Assembly: GCA_043777675.1 (NCBI GenBank)
Contig: JAYWHR010000029.1
Coordinates: 1-51,378, forward strand
Length of the DNA stretch: 51,378 nucleotides
From: JANMDU01 sp043777675
Lineage (GTDB): Bacteria; Pseudomonadota; Gammaproteobacteria; Burkholderiales; Burkholderiaceae_C
Direction: 5' to 3'
The position numbers were made by a program, and so were the translations under genes. Within the stretch, counting starts at the first letter, position 1. Every line of letters begins with the position of its first letter. The notes beneath the pieces are model-generated. The model was not told the origin of the DNA. It searched no databases and was given only the letters and a program-made list of their open reading frames with translations. Positions 35,897-44,190 of the stretch are shown here, piece by piece.

Positions 35897-36256
35897 ATGA
35901 TCCCGCAAATCCGCCCAGCAGCATTCAAACAATGGCTGCTCACGATCACTTCATCAGGCCAAGCTACGCCCTTGGTGCTGGATGTACGCGAGCCTTGGGA
36001 GGTTTCTACGGCCTGCATCCAGCCACTTGCAGATGCCCCAGCCTTTGACCTTCTACAGATGCCAATGCAAAGCATCCCACATCGCTTGAACGAATTGCCG
36101 CAAGATCGCACCATTGCCTGTTTGTGCCACCACGGCATACGAAGCCAGCAAGTGGCTGCATTTCTCCTTCATCGCGGGTTCGAGCAAGTCGTCAACATTT
36201 CTGGCGGCATAGACGCTTGGAGTCTTGAACTCGACGCCAGCGTTGCCACCTATTGA
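35897..36256 (+). CDS. Single-domain rhodanese-like protein
   Basis: The 119-residue protein has the rhodanese fold signature VLDVREPWE and the active-site loop CHHGIRSQQ, with Cys77 as sulfur acceptor. Members transfer sulfane sulfur or act in stress response. A GTG at 35885 would extend the N-terminus by four residues. It stands between the methyltransferase and tolC genes, the same order seen in other Burkholderiales; the reason for the clustering is not known. Confidence 0.9.
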   Translation: MIPQIRPAAFKQWLLTITSSGQATPLVLDVREPWEVSTACIQPLADAPAFDLLQMPMQSIPHRLNELPQDRTIACLCHHGIRSQQVAAFLLHRGFEQVVNISGGIDAWSLELDASVATY

Positions 36257-36283
36257 ATCAGTTGCCCTCACACAAGGATTGCC

Positions 36284-37621
36284 ATGTTCGCATTGACCCA
36301 CCTGCCCCGCACTACTGTTTGTTTAGCCGTGAGCGCACTGCTCAGCACAGGAGCGGCCAATGCGCAAAATCTTGTCGAACTCTATCAAGCGGCCAGTGTT
36401 TATGACGCTACTTTTCAAGCTGCAAGATCTCAATATGAAGCTAATTTGGCGCGCGCCGAGCAAGCCAAGGCGGGTTTATTGCCCACTGTAGGCATCAGCG
36501 CGAATTTGAGCGGTACGAATGCCGATGTCATCAAGCCTCTATCCAACACCAACCGCACCTTTGGCTCACAAAGTGCCGCTATCAACGCCAGCCAGCCGCT
36601 GTATCGCCCGGCCAATCGCGCCACGGCTGCGCAAGGTGAGTTGCAAGCCACGCAAGCTAAATCAGCCCTCGTGACCGCAGAGCAGGATTTGATCATTCGC
36701 GTGACGCAAGCCTACTTCGATGTACTCGCCAGTCAAGACAGTTTGGCTTTTGTGAAAGCGCAAAAAACCGCAGTCGCCGAGCAATTGGCCGCCGCCAAGC
36801 GCAATTTTGAGGTCGGCACCTCCACCATTACCGACACGCGAGAAGCACAAGCCCGCTTTGATTTGGTCATCGCACAAGAGATCGCGGCTGAAAACGATCT
36901 GCGCGTTAAGCGCATCGCCCTCGATCAGCTTGTGGGCAAGCCCAGCACAGAGCCTAAGCCATTGGCCTTGCCTGCTAGACTGCCCGATCTGCTGCCTGCT
37001 GATGTCAATCTTTGGGTCAACCAAGCGCAGGAACAACATCCCAGTATCAAGGCAGCTGAGCTAGCGGTTGATATCGCTAAGCTAGAAATTACCAAAGCCC
37101 AAGCCGGTGAAAAACCCACCGTTGATGCCACTGCCTCGTATGGCCTGTCCTACGGCAGCGGCGGCGCATCCAGTCGCATCAACTCAGAAAGCCGTAATGG
37201 CAGCATCGGCATTGCGCTCAACTACCCACTCTTCGCAGGCTATGCCATACAAAACCGCATCAAAGAAACGCTGCAGCTTGAAGACAAATCCCGCAATGAC
37301 TTAGAAGCCTCCAGACGCAGCATTTCTCAAGCCACACGCACCGCCTATTTCGGCGTGCTCTCCGGTCAAGGCCAAGTCAAAGCCTTGGAAGCCGCTGAAG
37401 CCAGTAGCCAGAGCGCGCTAGATGCCAACAAACTCGGTTACCAAGTTGGCGTGCGCATCAATATCGATGTGCTCAACAGCCAATCCCAGCTCTTCCAGAC
37501 CAAACGCGATTTGGCTAAAGCACGCTACGACGTATTGGTGGGCGGCCTTCGCCTGCGGCAAGCCAATGGCACGTTAAAAGCCGCCGATTTGAATCCGGTC
37601 AACGCGCTTTTAGCACGTTGA
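36284..37621 (+). CDS. TolC family outer membrane efflux protein
   Basis: The 445-residue protein has a signal peptide (about 1-27, ending GAANA) and two outer-membrane-efflux repeats typical of TolC: long helices with LVELYQAASVYDATFQAARSQYEA, LIIRVTQAYFDVLASQ and, in the second half, SISQATRTAYFGVLSGQ. It would form the trimeric channel for the RND pump encoded upstream and perhaps for other exporters. A 27-nt gap separates it from the rhodanese gene. The 87 bp after its stop are mostly palindromic element copy 9. Confidence 0.93.
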   Translation: MFALTHLPRTTVCLAVSALLSTGAANAQNLVELYQAASVYDATFQAARSQYEANLARAEQAKAGLLPTVGISANLSGTNADVIKPLSNTNRTFGSQSAAINASQPLYRPANRATAAQGELQATQAKSALVTAEQDLIIRVTQAYFDVLASQDSLAFVKAQKTAVAEQLAAAKRNFEVGTSTITDTREAQARFDLVIAQEIAAENDLRVKRIALDQLVGKPSTEPKPLALPARLPDLLPADVNLWVNQAQEQHPSIKAAELAVDIAKLEITKAQAGEKPTVDATASYGLSYGSGGASSRINSESRNGSIGIALNYPLFAGYAIQNRIKETLQLEDKSRNDLEASRRSISQATRTAYFGVLSGQGQVKALEAAEASSQSALDANKLGYQVGVRINIDVLNSQSQLFQTKRDLAKARYDVLVGGLRLRQANGTLKAADLNPVNALLAR

Positions 37622-37643
37622 ACTTTGAGAAATTATTCCTTAA

Positions 37644-37697
37644 AAATACGAATGTAGCCGGCGTAGATATTGCGCTGTTTGCTATCAAAATAATAGT
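37644..37697 (-). repeat. RCTAT/GCCGGC palindromic element, copy 9 (intergenic)
   Basis: On the minus strand ACTATTATTTTGATAGC starts at 37697 and GCCGGCTAC at 37662, spacing 35 nt. It lies between the convergent tolC-family and moaD-like genes. Confidence 0.88.
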
Positions 37698-37708
37698 AAT
37701 CTTTGATT

Positions 37709-37963
37709 CTATCCACCAGCAATCGGTGGCCAGATGGCAAGTACATCGCCTTCTACCAAGGTGCGCGTGTCGCGGTCTTCTGGGTTGATGTAGTGGCCGT
37801 TGACGAGGACGAGGTGGACGAGCTTGTGTGGCAGGCCGAAGGGCTCGATGATTTGCAGGATGCTTGCGCCTTCGCCTGCCTGTAGCTCGACGATGTTGCT
37901 GCGGCGGGCATCGGCGGGCAGGTAATCAGTGAGGGAGGCGAAGAGCTTGAGGGTGATTTTCAT
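37709..37963 (-). CDS. MoaD/ThiS-like sulfur carrier protein
   Basis: The 84-residue ubiquitin-like protein ends in the diglycine tail PPIAGG needed for activation as a thiocarboxylate, and begins MKITLKLFASLTDYLP like MoaD. MoaD donates sulfur to make molybdopterin. As the last gene of the aldehyde oxidoreductase operon it probably serves the tungstopterin cofactor; similar moaD-like genes accompany AOR clusters. It is separated from aorC by 165 bp containing a degenerate inverted repeat. Confidence 0.88.
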   Translation of the reverse strand: MKITLKLFASLTDYLPADARRSNIVELQAGEGASILQIIEPFGLPHKLVHLVLVNGHYINPEDRDTRTLVEGDVLAIWPPIAGG

Positions 37964-37991
37964 ACGTGTTTAAAGCCAGAAAATACGATTT

Positions 37992-38096
37992 TGAGCGCCG
38001 AGAACGCGAAAATTTCGCAGAGGTCGCAAAAAAAGAAATTCAAAAATTTGGCTATTTTTCTGCGTCTTCTGCGTAACATTCGCGTCCTCTGCGTTC
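37992..38096. repeat. Long inverted repeat (GCGTCTTCTGCGT family), copy B, degenerate
   Basis: Arms 37992-38030 and 38058-38096 are imperfect inverse complements built from GCGTCTTCTGCGT-like units. It lies between moaD-like and aorC on the far side of the aorC stop. It is more diverged than copies A and C. Confidence 0.65.
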
Positions 38097-38128
38097 AAAA
38101 ATATCTTCGTATTTTTCTCAATATAGCC

Positions 38129-39427
38129 CTAGCGCCCCCGGCGAGACATATCCGCCGCCCCGCTCCATTCATGTTGGCCGTGCGCGGTGGCGATGTAGGC
38201 GGCCATGAGCTGGGTGGGGTCTTCTTGCAGCTTGGTTTTCCATTCGCCAAGCTTGATCTGGCCTTCCACCAAGCCGCGCATCGCGCCGATGTGTTCCGTC
38301 CAGCCGACGCTGTTGCAGCCCACCAGCACATCGCCTTGAAACTGCAAACTAAGATGCCGGCCCGCTTTGCCATCGGTGATTTCCACGTGCTCGCCGCCGG
38401 GGCGGCCTTGCCAATCGCCAAAGCTGGTAGAAATCATGCCCAGCGTGTCGAGCACGTTGATCTGCGTGACGCCGCGCAGATTGGCCTGCGCAGCCCGGCT
38501 GCGGGCATGCGCCACCATATTCAGCGCAGCCACCCTAGCCTGCTCTGCCGCGTTGGGCTGAATCGCGCTCACGATGGTCTTACCGCTCACTTTATCAAAC
38601 GCCTCAGCGCAATCGCCTGCTGCAAAAATACCGGGCACGTTGGTTTGCAAATGCTCGTCCGTCAACACGCCGAGCAAGCAGGTGATGGCGCTGCCTTCTA
38701 AAAAACCAATGGCGGGGCGCACGCCCGCTGCGCTGATCACCAAATCGGCTTCCATCGTGGTGCCATTGGAGAGCTTGACCTTCAGGGGCGTGCCAGGCGT
38801 GATCGCTTCGACCTTAGTACCGGTATATACCTTCACACCTTTGGCCTGCACCCAATCGCTGATCATGCCGCCTGCAGTCGGCCCCATCATGCGCGGCACC
38901 ATGCGGTCGCCCATTTCCACCACACTCAGCTCCACACCTCGCGCGGCCAGCGCTTCCATGATGATGCAGCCAATGAAACCTGCGCCGAGCTGCAAGACTT
39001 TCGCACCAGGCTTAGCCAGCTTCATGATGCTGCGCGCGTCTTCCAGAGTCCAACAGTTATGCACGCCTGCGGAGTCAATGCCGGGCACGGGCGGCTTGAT
39101 GGGATGCGAGCCGGTGGCGATGAGCAACGTATCAAAACTCAACTCTTTGCCATCTTGAAGCACTATCTTTTTAGTAGCAACTTGCACAGATTTCACGCCG
39201 GCTACCACTCGATTTATCTTTAAATCTTCATAATGCGTGGCGCTTTTGCGCAAATGCGTGCCTTGCTCCTGCACATTGCCCACGAGCAAATACGGAATGG
39301 CCATGCGCGAATACGGCACTTCTTTTTCATCGCCAATCAGGGTGATCTCGTCTTGCGGCGCTTGCTTGCGGATCGTCTCCGCAGCAATCACGCCAGCGGG
39401 GCCTACGCCTATGATGATATGGTGCAT
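38129..39427 (-). CDS. aorC: FAD/NAD(P)-dependent oxidoreductase, AorC-like subunit
   Basis: The 432-residue flavoprotein has two Rossmann motifs: GVGPAG (7-12) for FAD and LGAGFIGCIIMEALAARG for NAD(P), and the late GIFAAGDCAEA. In the AorABC tungsten aldehyde oxidoreductase of Aromatoleum aromaticum the third subunit is such a flavoprotein that couples to NAD. Gene order here (Fe-S protein, W subunit, flavoprotein) matches, so AorC is the best call; the alternative is an independent nitrite-reductase-like flavoprotein. A stretch VAGVKSVQVATKKIVL is encoded by palindromic element copy 10. Two long inverted repeats flank the gene. Confidence 0.85.
   Translation of the reverse strand: MHHIIIGVGPAGVIAAETIRKQAPQDEITLIGDEKEVPYSRMAIPYLLVGNVQEQGTHLRKSATHYEDLKINRVVAGVKSVQVATKKIVLQDGKELSFDTLLIATGSHPIKPPVPGIDSAGVHNCWTLEDARSIMKLAKPGAKVLQLGAGFIGCIIMEALAARGVELSVVEMGDRMVPRMMGPTAGGMISDWVQAKGVKVYTGTKVEAITPGTPLKVKLSNGTTMEADLVISAAGVRPAIGFLEGSAITCLLGVLTDEHLQTNVPGIFAAGDCAEAFDKVSGKTIVSAIQPNAAEQARVAALNMVAHARSRAAQANLRGVTQINVLDTLGMISTSFGDWQGRPGGEHVEITDGKAGRHLSLQFQGDVLVGCNSVGWTEHIGAMRGLVEGQIKLGEWKTKLQEDPTQLMAAYIATAHGQHEWSGAADMSRRGR
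39162..39215 (+). repeat. RCTAT/GCCGGC palindromic element, copy 10 (inside aorC)
   Basis: ACTATCTTTTTAGTAGC starts at 39162 and GCCGGCTAC at 39197, spacing 35 nt. The gene reads it antisense as VAGVKSVQVATKKIVL, same frame as copies 2, 6, 12 and 13. Confidence 0.85.
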
Positions 39428-39478
39428 ATTTCGTCTCCTAGGGCGAATACAAATTCAAATACAAAATACGGAATGCGT

Positions 39479-39570
39479 ACGCAGAGAACGCAAAGGTTAC
39501 GCAGAAGACGCAAAAGAAAACCGAAAAGGTATTTTTTGCGTCTTCTGCGTAACCTCTGCGTCTTCTGCGT
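39479..39570. repeat. Long inverted repeat (GCGTCTTCTGCGT family), copy C
   Basis: Arms 39479-39514 and 39535-39570 are inverse complements with about three mismatches, separated by 20 bp. It fills the gap between aorB and aorC. The right end continues CCGGCTGTTC, also found just outside copy A, suggesting a shared element end. It would make a hairpin in the aorABC transcript. Confidence 0.82.
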
Positions 39571-39627
39571 CCGGCTGTTCGGTTTTGAATGCACAGCTAG
39601 CCAACTAGCTAGCTATGCAGCAAACCA

Positions 39628-41475
39628 TCACAGTCCGAGTCGCTCTTTCGTCTTCGCTGTTGGCCGGCCTTCTGGATCCCAGCCGCGCACCTCGTAATAC
39701 TTAGGCAGCATTTTTGCCAGCTCGCTCACTTTGCCCTTAGTGGGGCCGCTGGTGGCGGCTTCGGTGAGCAGACGTTTAGGCAGCGTGTCGTCTTTGTGCG
39801 TGAAGCCAGCGGCGTTGTTGAATTCACGCTCCATGTTCCAGATGCGCTCGCCGATTTTCTCGAGCTCTTCGGTGGTGTAGTCTTCATCGCAAGCGGCTTG
39901 CATTTGTGGCGCTAGATCGGCCAAGCCCCAAGCGAAGGTGGTGAAGACGCACAGGCCCGATGAATCGAAAGCGGCTGTGGCATCTTGGAAAGCCTTCACA
40001 AGCTCTGGCTTGCCTTCGTGCTCCAGCGGATCGGTTTTGACCGGAATGCCGAGCACTTCAGACGCAATCGTGTAGCCGCGCAAATGGCAGCCGCCGCGAT
40101 TGCTGGTGGCATATGCCAAGCCAATTCCTTGAATGCCGCGCCCGTCGTAGGCTGGGAATTCTTGGCCTTTGCTGCTCATGGAAAGATCGGGGTGGCCAAA
40201 TTTTGCACAGAGGCGCTTGGAGCCTTGGCCAATTTCTTTGCCAAATCCACGGCCGTAAATCGTCTCTTCTGCTAGGAAAGCCAGCGCTTGGGCCGAGCCA
40301 AACGGCGCTTCAATGCCGATCTGCTCTTTGGTGAGCACGCCCATCTCGTAGAGCTCCATCACAGCGCCCACCGTGGTGCCAAAGCTGATGGGATCAATGC
40401 CTTCTTCGTTGCAGAGCACGTTAGCATATTGCAGCGCATCCAGATCCTTCACGCCATTGGCCGCGCCGAGCGCCCAAGCTGCTTCGTATTCCAAGCCGCC
40501 AGATGCGCCCCAGTATTGCGGCTTGTTTTGCACGGTGAAGTGGTCTTTGTCAATCGTTTGAATGCGGCCGCAAGCGATAGTGCAGCCAAAGCAGGCTTGG
40601 TTCGTCACCAGCGGCTTCTTACCATCGGTGGCGCGCGGTGTGGCCATGGCCTCCGCGCTGATATCTTTAGCGCCTTCAAACTGGTTGTTGCGGTGATTGC
40701 GGGTAGGCAGTGCGCCTACTTCGTTGATCACGTTCATCAGCACCTGCGTGCCGTAGGTGGGCAAGCCTTGACCCGTGACAGCGTTTTCAGCGAGAATTTT
40801 TTTCTTCTCATAGGTCACTTTCATAAAGGCCTTCGGATCGCGGATATTACCCACGCCTTTCGTGCCGCGCACTGCAATGGCTTTGAGATTTTTGCTGCCC
40901 ATCACGGTGCCCACGCCCGAGCGGCCAGCGGCGCGATGCAGATCGTTCACCACAGCGGCAAACAGAACACCGTTTTCGCCCGCTTTGCCGATACTGCAAA
41001 CGCGGGTGAGCGGATCTTGCAGGCTCTTCTTCAAAGTGCCTTCAGTTTCAAACACGCTCTTGCCCCAAAGATGCGCCGCATCGCGCAGCTCGGCCACATC
41101 GTCGTTAATGTAGAGGTACACCGGCTTGGCCGATTTGCCTTCCACGGCGATCATGTCCCAGCCTGCCATCTTGAGCTCTGCGCCCCAGTAGCCGCCGGAA
41201 TTGGAGCAAGCGATTGCACCAGTAAGCGGGCTCTTGGTGGACACGGTGTAGCGTCCGCCAGTGGAGGCCATGGTGCCTGTTAAAGGGCCGGTGGTGAAGT
41301 AGATTTTGTTGCCTTCCGAGAGCGGCTCGACTTTGGGATCGACTTCAGTGGTGAGGTATTTCGCAGCGAGGCCGCGTGAGCCGATGTAGGCTTTGGCCCA
41401 GTTGGTGTTGAGCGGCTCAGATTTCACTGTGCCGGTGGTGAGGTTAACGCGAAGGATTTTTCCAGCCCAAGACAT
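39628..41475 (-). CDS. aorB: Tungsten-containing aldehyde ferredoxin oxidoreductase catalytic subunit
   Basis: The 615-residue protein is a full-length AOR-family enzyme, which oxidises aldehydes to acids (or reduces acids) with a bis-tungstopterin and one 4Fe-4S cluster. It starts WAGKILRVNLTTGTV like other AORs, has Fe-S cysteines 295, 298 and 302 (CFGCTIAC) and the later DSSGLC cysteine, and the pterin-binding segment GGCHLRGYTIASEVLG. AGGAG precedes ATG 41475. It lies between the Fe-S subunit and the flavoprotein. The tungstate transporter downstream supports tungsten as the metal. The aldehyde is not predictable. Confidence 0.95.
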   Translation of the reverse strand: MSWAGKILRVNLTTGTVKSEPLNTNWAKAYIGSRGLAAKYLTTEVDPKVEPLSEGNKIYFTTGPLTGTMASTGGRYTVSTKSPLTGAIACSNSGGYWGAELKMAGWDMIAVEGKSAKPVYLYINDDVAELRDAAHLWGKSVFETEGTLKKSLQDPLTRVCSIGKAGENGVLFAAVVNDLHRAAGRSGVGTVMGSKNLKAIAVRGTKGVGNIRDPKAFMKVTYEKKKILAENAVTGQGLPTYGTQVLMNVINEVGALPTRNHRNNQFEGAKDISAEAMATPRATDGKKPLVTNQACFGCTIACGRIQTIDKDHFTVQNKPQYWGASGGLEYEAAWALGAANGVKDLDALQYANVLCNEEGIDPISFGTTVGAVMELYEMGVLTKEQIGIEAPFGSAQALAFLAEETIYGRGFGKEIGQGSKRLCAKFGHPDLSMSSKGQEFPAYDGRGIQGIGLAYATSNRGGCHLRGYTIASEVLGIPVKTDPLEHEGKPELVKAFQDATAAFDSSGLCVFTTFAWGLADLAPQMQAACDEDYTTEELEKIGERIWNMEREFNNAAGFTHKDDTLPKRLLTEAATSGPTKGKVSELAKMLPKYYEVRGWDPEGRPTAKTKERLGL

Positions 41476-41501
41476 GATGTTTCTCCTGTGGGTGATTGGA
41501 T

Positions 41502-41978
41502 TTAAGCAGCGGAAGCTTGATTACCAAGCTTATCTGCCCAAGATTTCATTTTGTCGATGCCCGTCCAGTTGGCATCCACGAAGGTGATCGCCGTGGTGGG
41601 GCAAGCCTCCACACAGGCCGGATCGCCGCCACAGAGGTCACACTTTTGCACCTTGCCAGTTTCCTGCACATAGTTGATCGTGCCAAATGGGCAAGCAATC
41701 GTGCAGACTTTGCAGCCCACGCAGGTGGAATCGTTCACCACTTTTGCGCCCGTGGCTTTGTCAATCGTGATGGCTTCTACCGGGCAGGCATGCAAGCACC
41801 AAGCTTCATCGCATTGCGTGCAGGTGTAGGGCACTTTTTTGCCGGTGTGATGAAAGTCAAACACTTTGATGCGCGATTTGCTGGTGGCATAGGTGCCATA
41901 GTTCTCAAACGAACACGCCATCTCGCATTGCAAGCAGCCCGTGCATTTATCCGGGTTGATGTGCAGCATTTTTTGCAT
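41502..41978 (-). CDS. aorA: Four-cluster ferredoxin-like electron-transfer subunit, AorA-like
   Basis: The 158-residue protein carries four 4Fe-4S-type cysteine sets (CTGCLQCEMAC, CTQCDEAWCLHACP, CVGCKVCTIACP and CDLCGGDPACVEACP), like polyferredoxin subunits of AorABC and DMSO-reductase-type systems. It probably wires electrons between the W subunit and the FAD subunit. It is first in the operon, 26 bp before aorB. A CTTTGC/GCAAAG hairpin (42001-42017) lies in its leader. Confidence 0.92.
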   Translation of the reverse strand: MQKMLHINPDKCTGCLQCEMACSFENYGTYATSKSRIKVFDFHHTGKKVPYTCTQCDEAWCLHACPVEAITIDKATGAKVVNDSTCVGCKVCTIACPFGTINYVQETGKVQKCDLCGGDPACVEACPTTAITFVDANWTGIDKMKSWADKLGNQASAA

Positions 41979-42107
41979 AAAGGTCTCCTGTGGGTAGCGG
42001 CTTTGCGATATGCAAAGCTTTGCCTATTTGAAAATCAAACTGCATTGTTTTCTAACTGTGCAAAGAAGCACTTGCGGTAAACCCTTGTGTGCGGCGCAAC
42101 AATTCAA

Positions 42108-42132
42108 AAATTCTCAAAATGGGACAGAATTT
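42108..42132. promoter_or_regulatory. Inverted repeat in the aorA/regulator divergent promoter region
   Basis: AAATTCT (42108-42114) and AGAATTT (42126-42132) form a 7-bp inverted repeat with 11-bp spacing, 20 bp before the regulator start and about 130 bp before aorA. Its place suggests an operator for the adjacent regulator; this is inferred only. Confidence 0.4.
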
Positions 42133-42151
42133 CTAGCTAACATTAAAAGCT

Positions 42152-43261
42152 ATGCAAATGCTCGCGCCATCTTCCCGCCTCGATCTCATCACGCAATCGC
42201 GCCGCGTGCTGCTGGGTGGGCAGCGTGGCAAGGCCGTCGTGCACGATTGGATTGCAGCTTCTTGGCAGCGCTGCATGGGGGCGGGGCGCGAGCCGCAGCA
42301 CAGCGTGGCTTTTGATCTGGTGAGCGCTGCCATGCAACGCCGCTCGCGGGAGGCGAATCGGCAGCTGGCACTTGCCGCGCAGAGCACTTTGAAGCAGCTG
42401 GGCGAGGCGATTGCGCCGATTCGGTATTTCGCGATTTTGACGAATGCGCAGGGCGTGGTAGTGAGCAGCAGTGGGCAAATTGACTCAGCGGATCGCCGTG
42501 CCACGCTGATTGCACGAGAAGGCGTTGATCTGTCGGAGGCTGCGATTGGCACGAGCTCGATTGGCGCGACGCTGCATGAGCTGTCTGATGTGTGGCTGCA
42601 TCGCGGCGAGCATTTTTTTGAGATGAACACGGCTTACTCCTGCGCGGGCTCGCCGATTTTTGATGGTGCGGGGCGTTGCGCTGGCATGCTGGATGTGACG
42701 GGGATTGATGTGCCCGAACGGCCGGAGCTAATGCACCGCGTGAGCAGCGCCGCGCGGTTGATTGAAAACCGATTGGTGTTGGCCGCGCCGCACACGCTGG
42801 TGATTCATCTGCGCTGGCCGGATGCTGGCGCTCTGGGGCGCGAGGCTGAAGGCTTGCTTTGCCTTGATGAAGATGGCCAGATTTGCGCAATGAACCGCAC
42901 GGCGCGCCAGATGCTGGGCGTATCTGAACTCGTTAACGCATCTCATGCCAGCGACATATTCGCCACCGATTGGCGGCGCTTGTTTGATGCACATTTGGGG
43001 CAAGCGCCGATACAAGTGCCGCTGTGGAGCGGCCTACAAGCCGAGCTGCGCACCAGCCGCAGCGGCAAGCTATCTCCGAAGACGACAACATCCGTGGTCG
43101 ATACGCGTGTGCGAGCCAGCGTAGGCGCGCTCAAAGCGCATGAGGTGGATGTGATCCGCGATACCGTTTCGCAGCTCAAAGGCAATGTGGCCGCAGCGGC
43201 TGCAAAACTGGAAATCAGCCGGGCGACTATCTATCGCAAGCTGAACATCAAGCAGACCTGA
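42152..43261 (+). CDS. GAF/PAS-type transcriptional regulator with Fis-like HTH, no AAA+ domain
   Basis: The 369-residue protein resembles the sensory half of AcoR-type activators. It has an N-terminal GAF-like region (about 55-200, including TLHELSDVWLHRGEHFFEMNTAYSCAG-type segments), then a PAS-like part (about 228-270), and a C-terminal Fis/HTH_8 helix-turn-helix ending LEISRATIYRKLNI. The central AAA+ ATPase found in sigma-54 activators is absent: no GAFTGA and no Walker A can be found. It therefore likely acts as a sigma-70-type regulator. It is divergent from aorABC and probably controls it in response to an aldehyde or acid. Confidence 0.85.
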   Translation: MQMLAPSSRLDLITQSRRVLLGGQRGKAVVHDWIAASWQRCMGAGREPQHSVAFDLVSAAMQRRSREANRQLALAAQSTLKQLGEAIAPIRYFAILTNAQGVVVSSSGQIDSADRRATLIAREGVDLSEAAIGTSSIGATLHELSDVWLHRGEHFFEMNTAYSCAGSPIFDGAGRCAGMLDVTGIDVPERPELMHRVSSAARLIENRLVLAAPHTLVIHLRWPDAGALGREAEGLLCLDEDGQICAMNRTARQMLGVSELVNASHASDIFATDWRRLFDAHLGQAPIQVPLWSGLQAELRTSRSGKLSPKTTTSVVDTRVRASVGALKAHEVDVIRDTVSQLKGNVAAAAAKLEISRATIYRKLNIKQT

Positions 43262-43283
43262 TTGTTTATTAGTTTTCTAATCA

Positions 43284-43334
43284 TTTCAAACAGAGCGCCG
43301 GCGTATCTATTGCATAGTTCGCTAGCATGATAGT
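43284..43334 (-). repeat. RCTAT/GCCGGC palindromic element, copy 11 (intergenic, degenerate)
   Basis: On the minus strand ACTATCATGCTAGC starts at 43334 and GCCGGC at 43302; spacing is 32, three less than in other copies. It lies between the regulator and SDR genes. Confidence 0.6.
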
Positions 43335-43400
43335 CTTCGCATTAAGTTAATAGTTTTCTAACTTTTTCAGCAAACACCCAGTAACCAACCGGCTATTTTT

Positions 43401-44186
43401 ATGCAATCTAACAAATCCCAAACCGAGCACGCTATTTATCCTGGCATGCATCACCGAAACGCCTTCGTCACGGGTGGCGGTAGTGGCATTGGCGCAGCCA
43501 TTGTTTTAGAGCTCGCAAGTCAAGGTGTACGGGTTGCTTTTGTTGATATTTCCTCAGAGGCAAGTATTGCTGTGGTTGAAAAAGCTCAGGCAGAGGGTTG
43601 GCCAGTTCCTTGGTGGCGGCCATGCGACGTGCGCGATATAGAAGCCCTGCAAAGCGCGATTACCGATGCAAGCAAAGAGCTCGGAGATTTTTGGATCTTG
43701 GTCAATAACGTCGCCAACGATGATCGGCACACCATGGAATCCGTTACGCCGGCTTATTACGATGATCGGATTGCGATCAATCAGCGCCCAGCGTTTTTTG
43801 CGATTCAATCGGTTGTCCCTGGTATGCGCCGCTTAGGGGGAGGAACTATCATCAATCTAGGCTCTACGGGATGGCAACGCAAAGGTACGGGCTACTTATG
43901 CTATTCAGTTGCCAAATCGTCGGTTAATGGGCTAACGCGCAGCCTTGCACAAACACTGGGACAAGACCGCATCCGTGTCAACACCGTTTCTCCAGGATGG
44001 GTCATGACGGAGCGGCAAATCAAACTTTGGCTTGATGCGGAAGGTGAGCGTGCATTGGAGCTCAATCAGTGCTTGCCTGATCGAATGAAGCCGCAAGATA
44101 TAGCCAACATGGTGGCCTTTTTGGCCAGCGATGCTGCGAGCATGTGCACTGCGCAAGAATTCACTGTCGATGCAGGTTGGAACTGA
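43401..44186 (+). CDS. SDR family oxidoreductase
   Basis: The 261-residue protein is a classical short-chain dehydrogenase with the NAD(P) site TGGGSGIGAAI, the NNVAN motif, catalytic Ser in INLGSTGW and YSVAK, and the late RVNTVSPGWVMTE. It probably oxidises or reduces an alcohol/carbonyl linked to the aldehyde oxidoreductase pathway; the substrate is unknown. It ends 4 nt before the convergent tupA stop. Two GTTTTCTAA-type sites lie in its 139-bp upstream gap. Confidence 0.92.
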   Translation: MQSNKSQTEHAIYPGMHHRNAFVTGGGSGIGAAIVLELASQGVRVAFVDISSEASIAVVEKAQAEGWPVPWWRPCDVRDIEALQSAITDASKELGDFWILVNNVANDDRHTMESVTPAYYDDRIAINQRPAFFAIQSVVPGMRRLGGGTIINLGSTGWQRKGTGYLCYSVAKSSVNGLTRSLAQTLGQDRIRVNTVSPGWVMTERQIKLWLDAEGERALELNQCLPDRMKPQDIANMVAFLASDAASMCTAQEFTVDAGWN

Positions 44187-44190
44187 CAAC

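Noticed and set aside
40288..41283. 331-codon plus-strand frame opposite aorB
   Set aside because: Antisense shadow of aorB; composition is Ala/His-rich without motifs.
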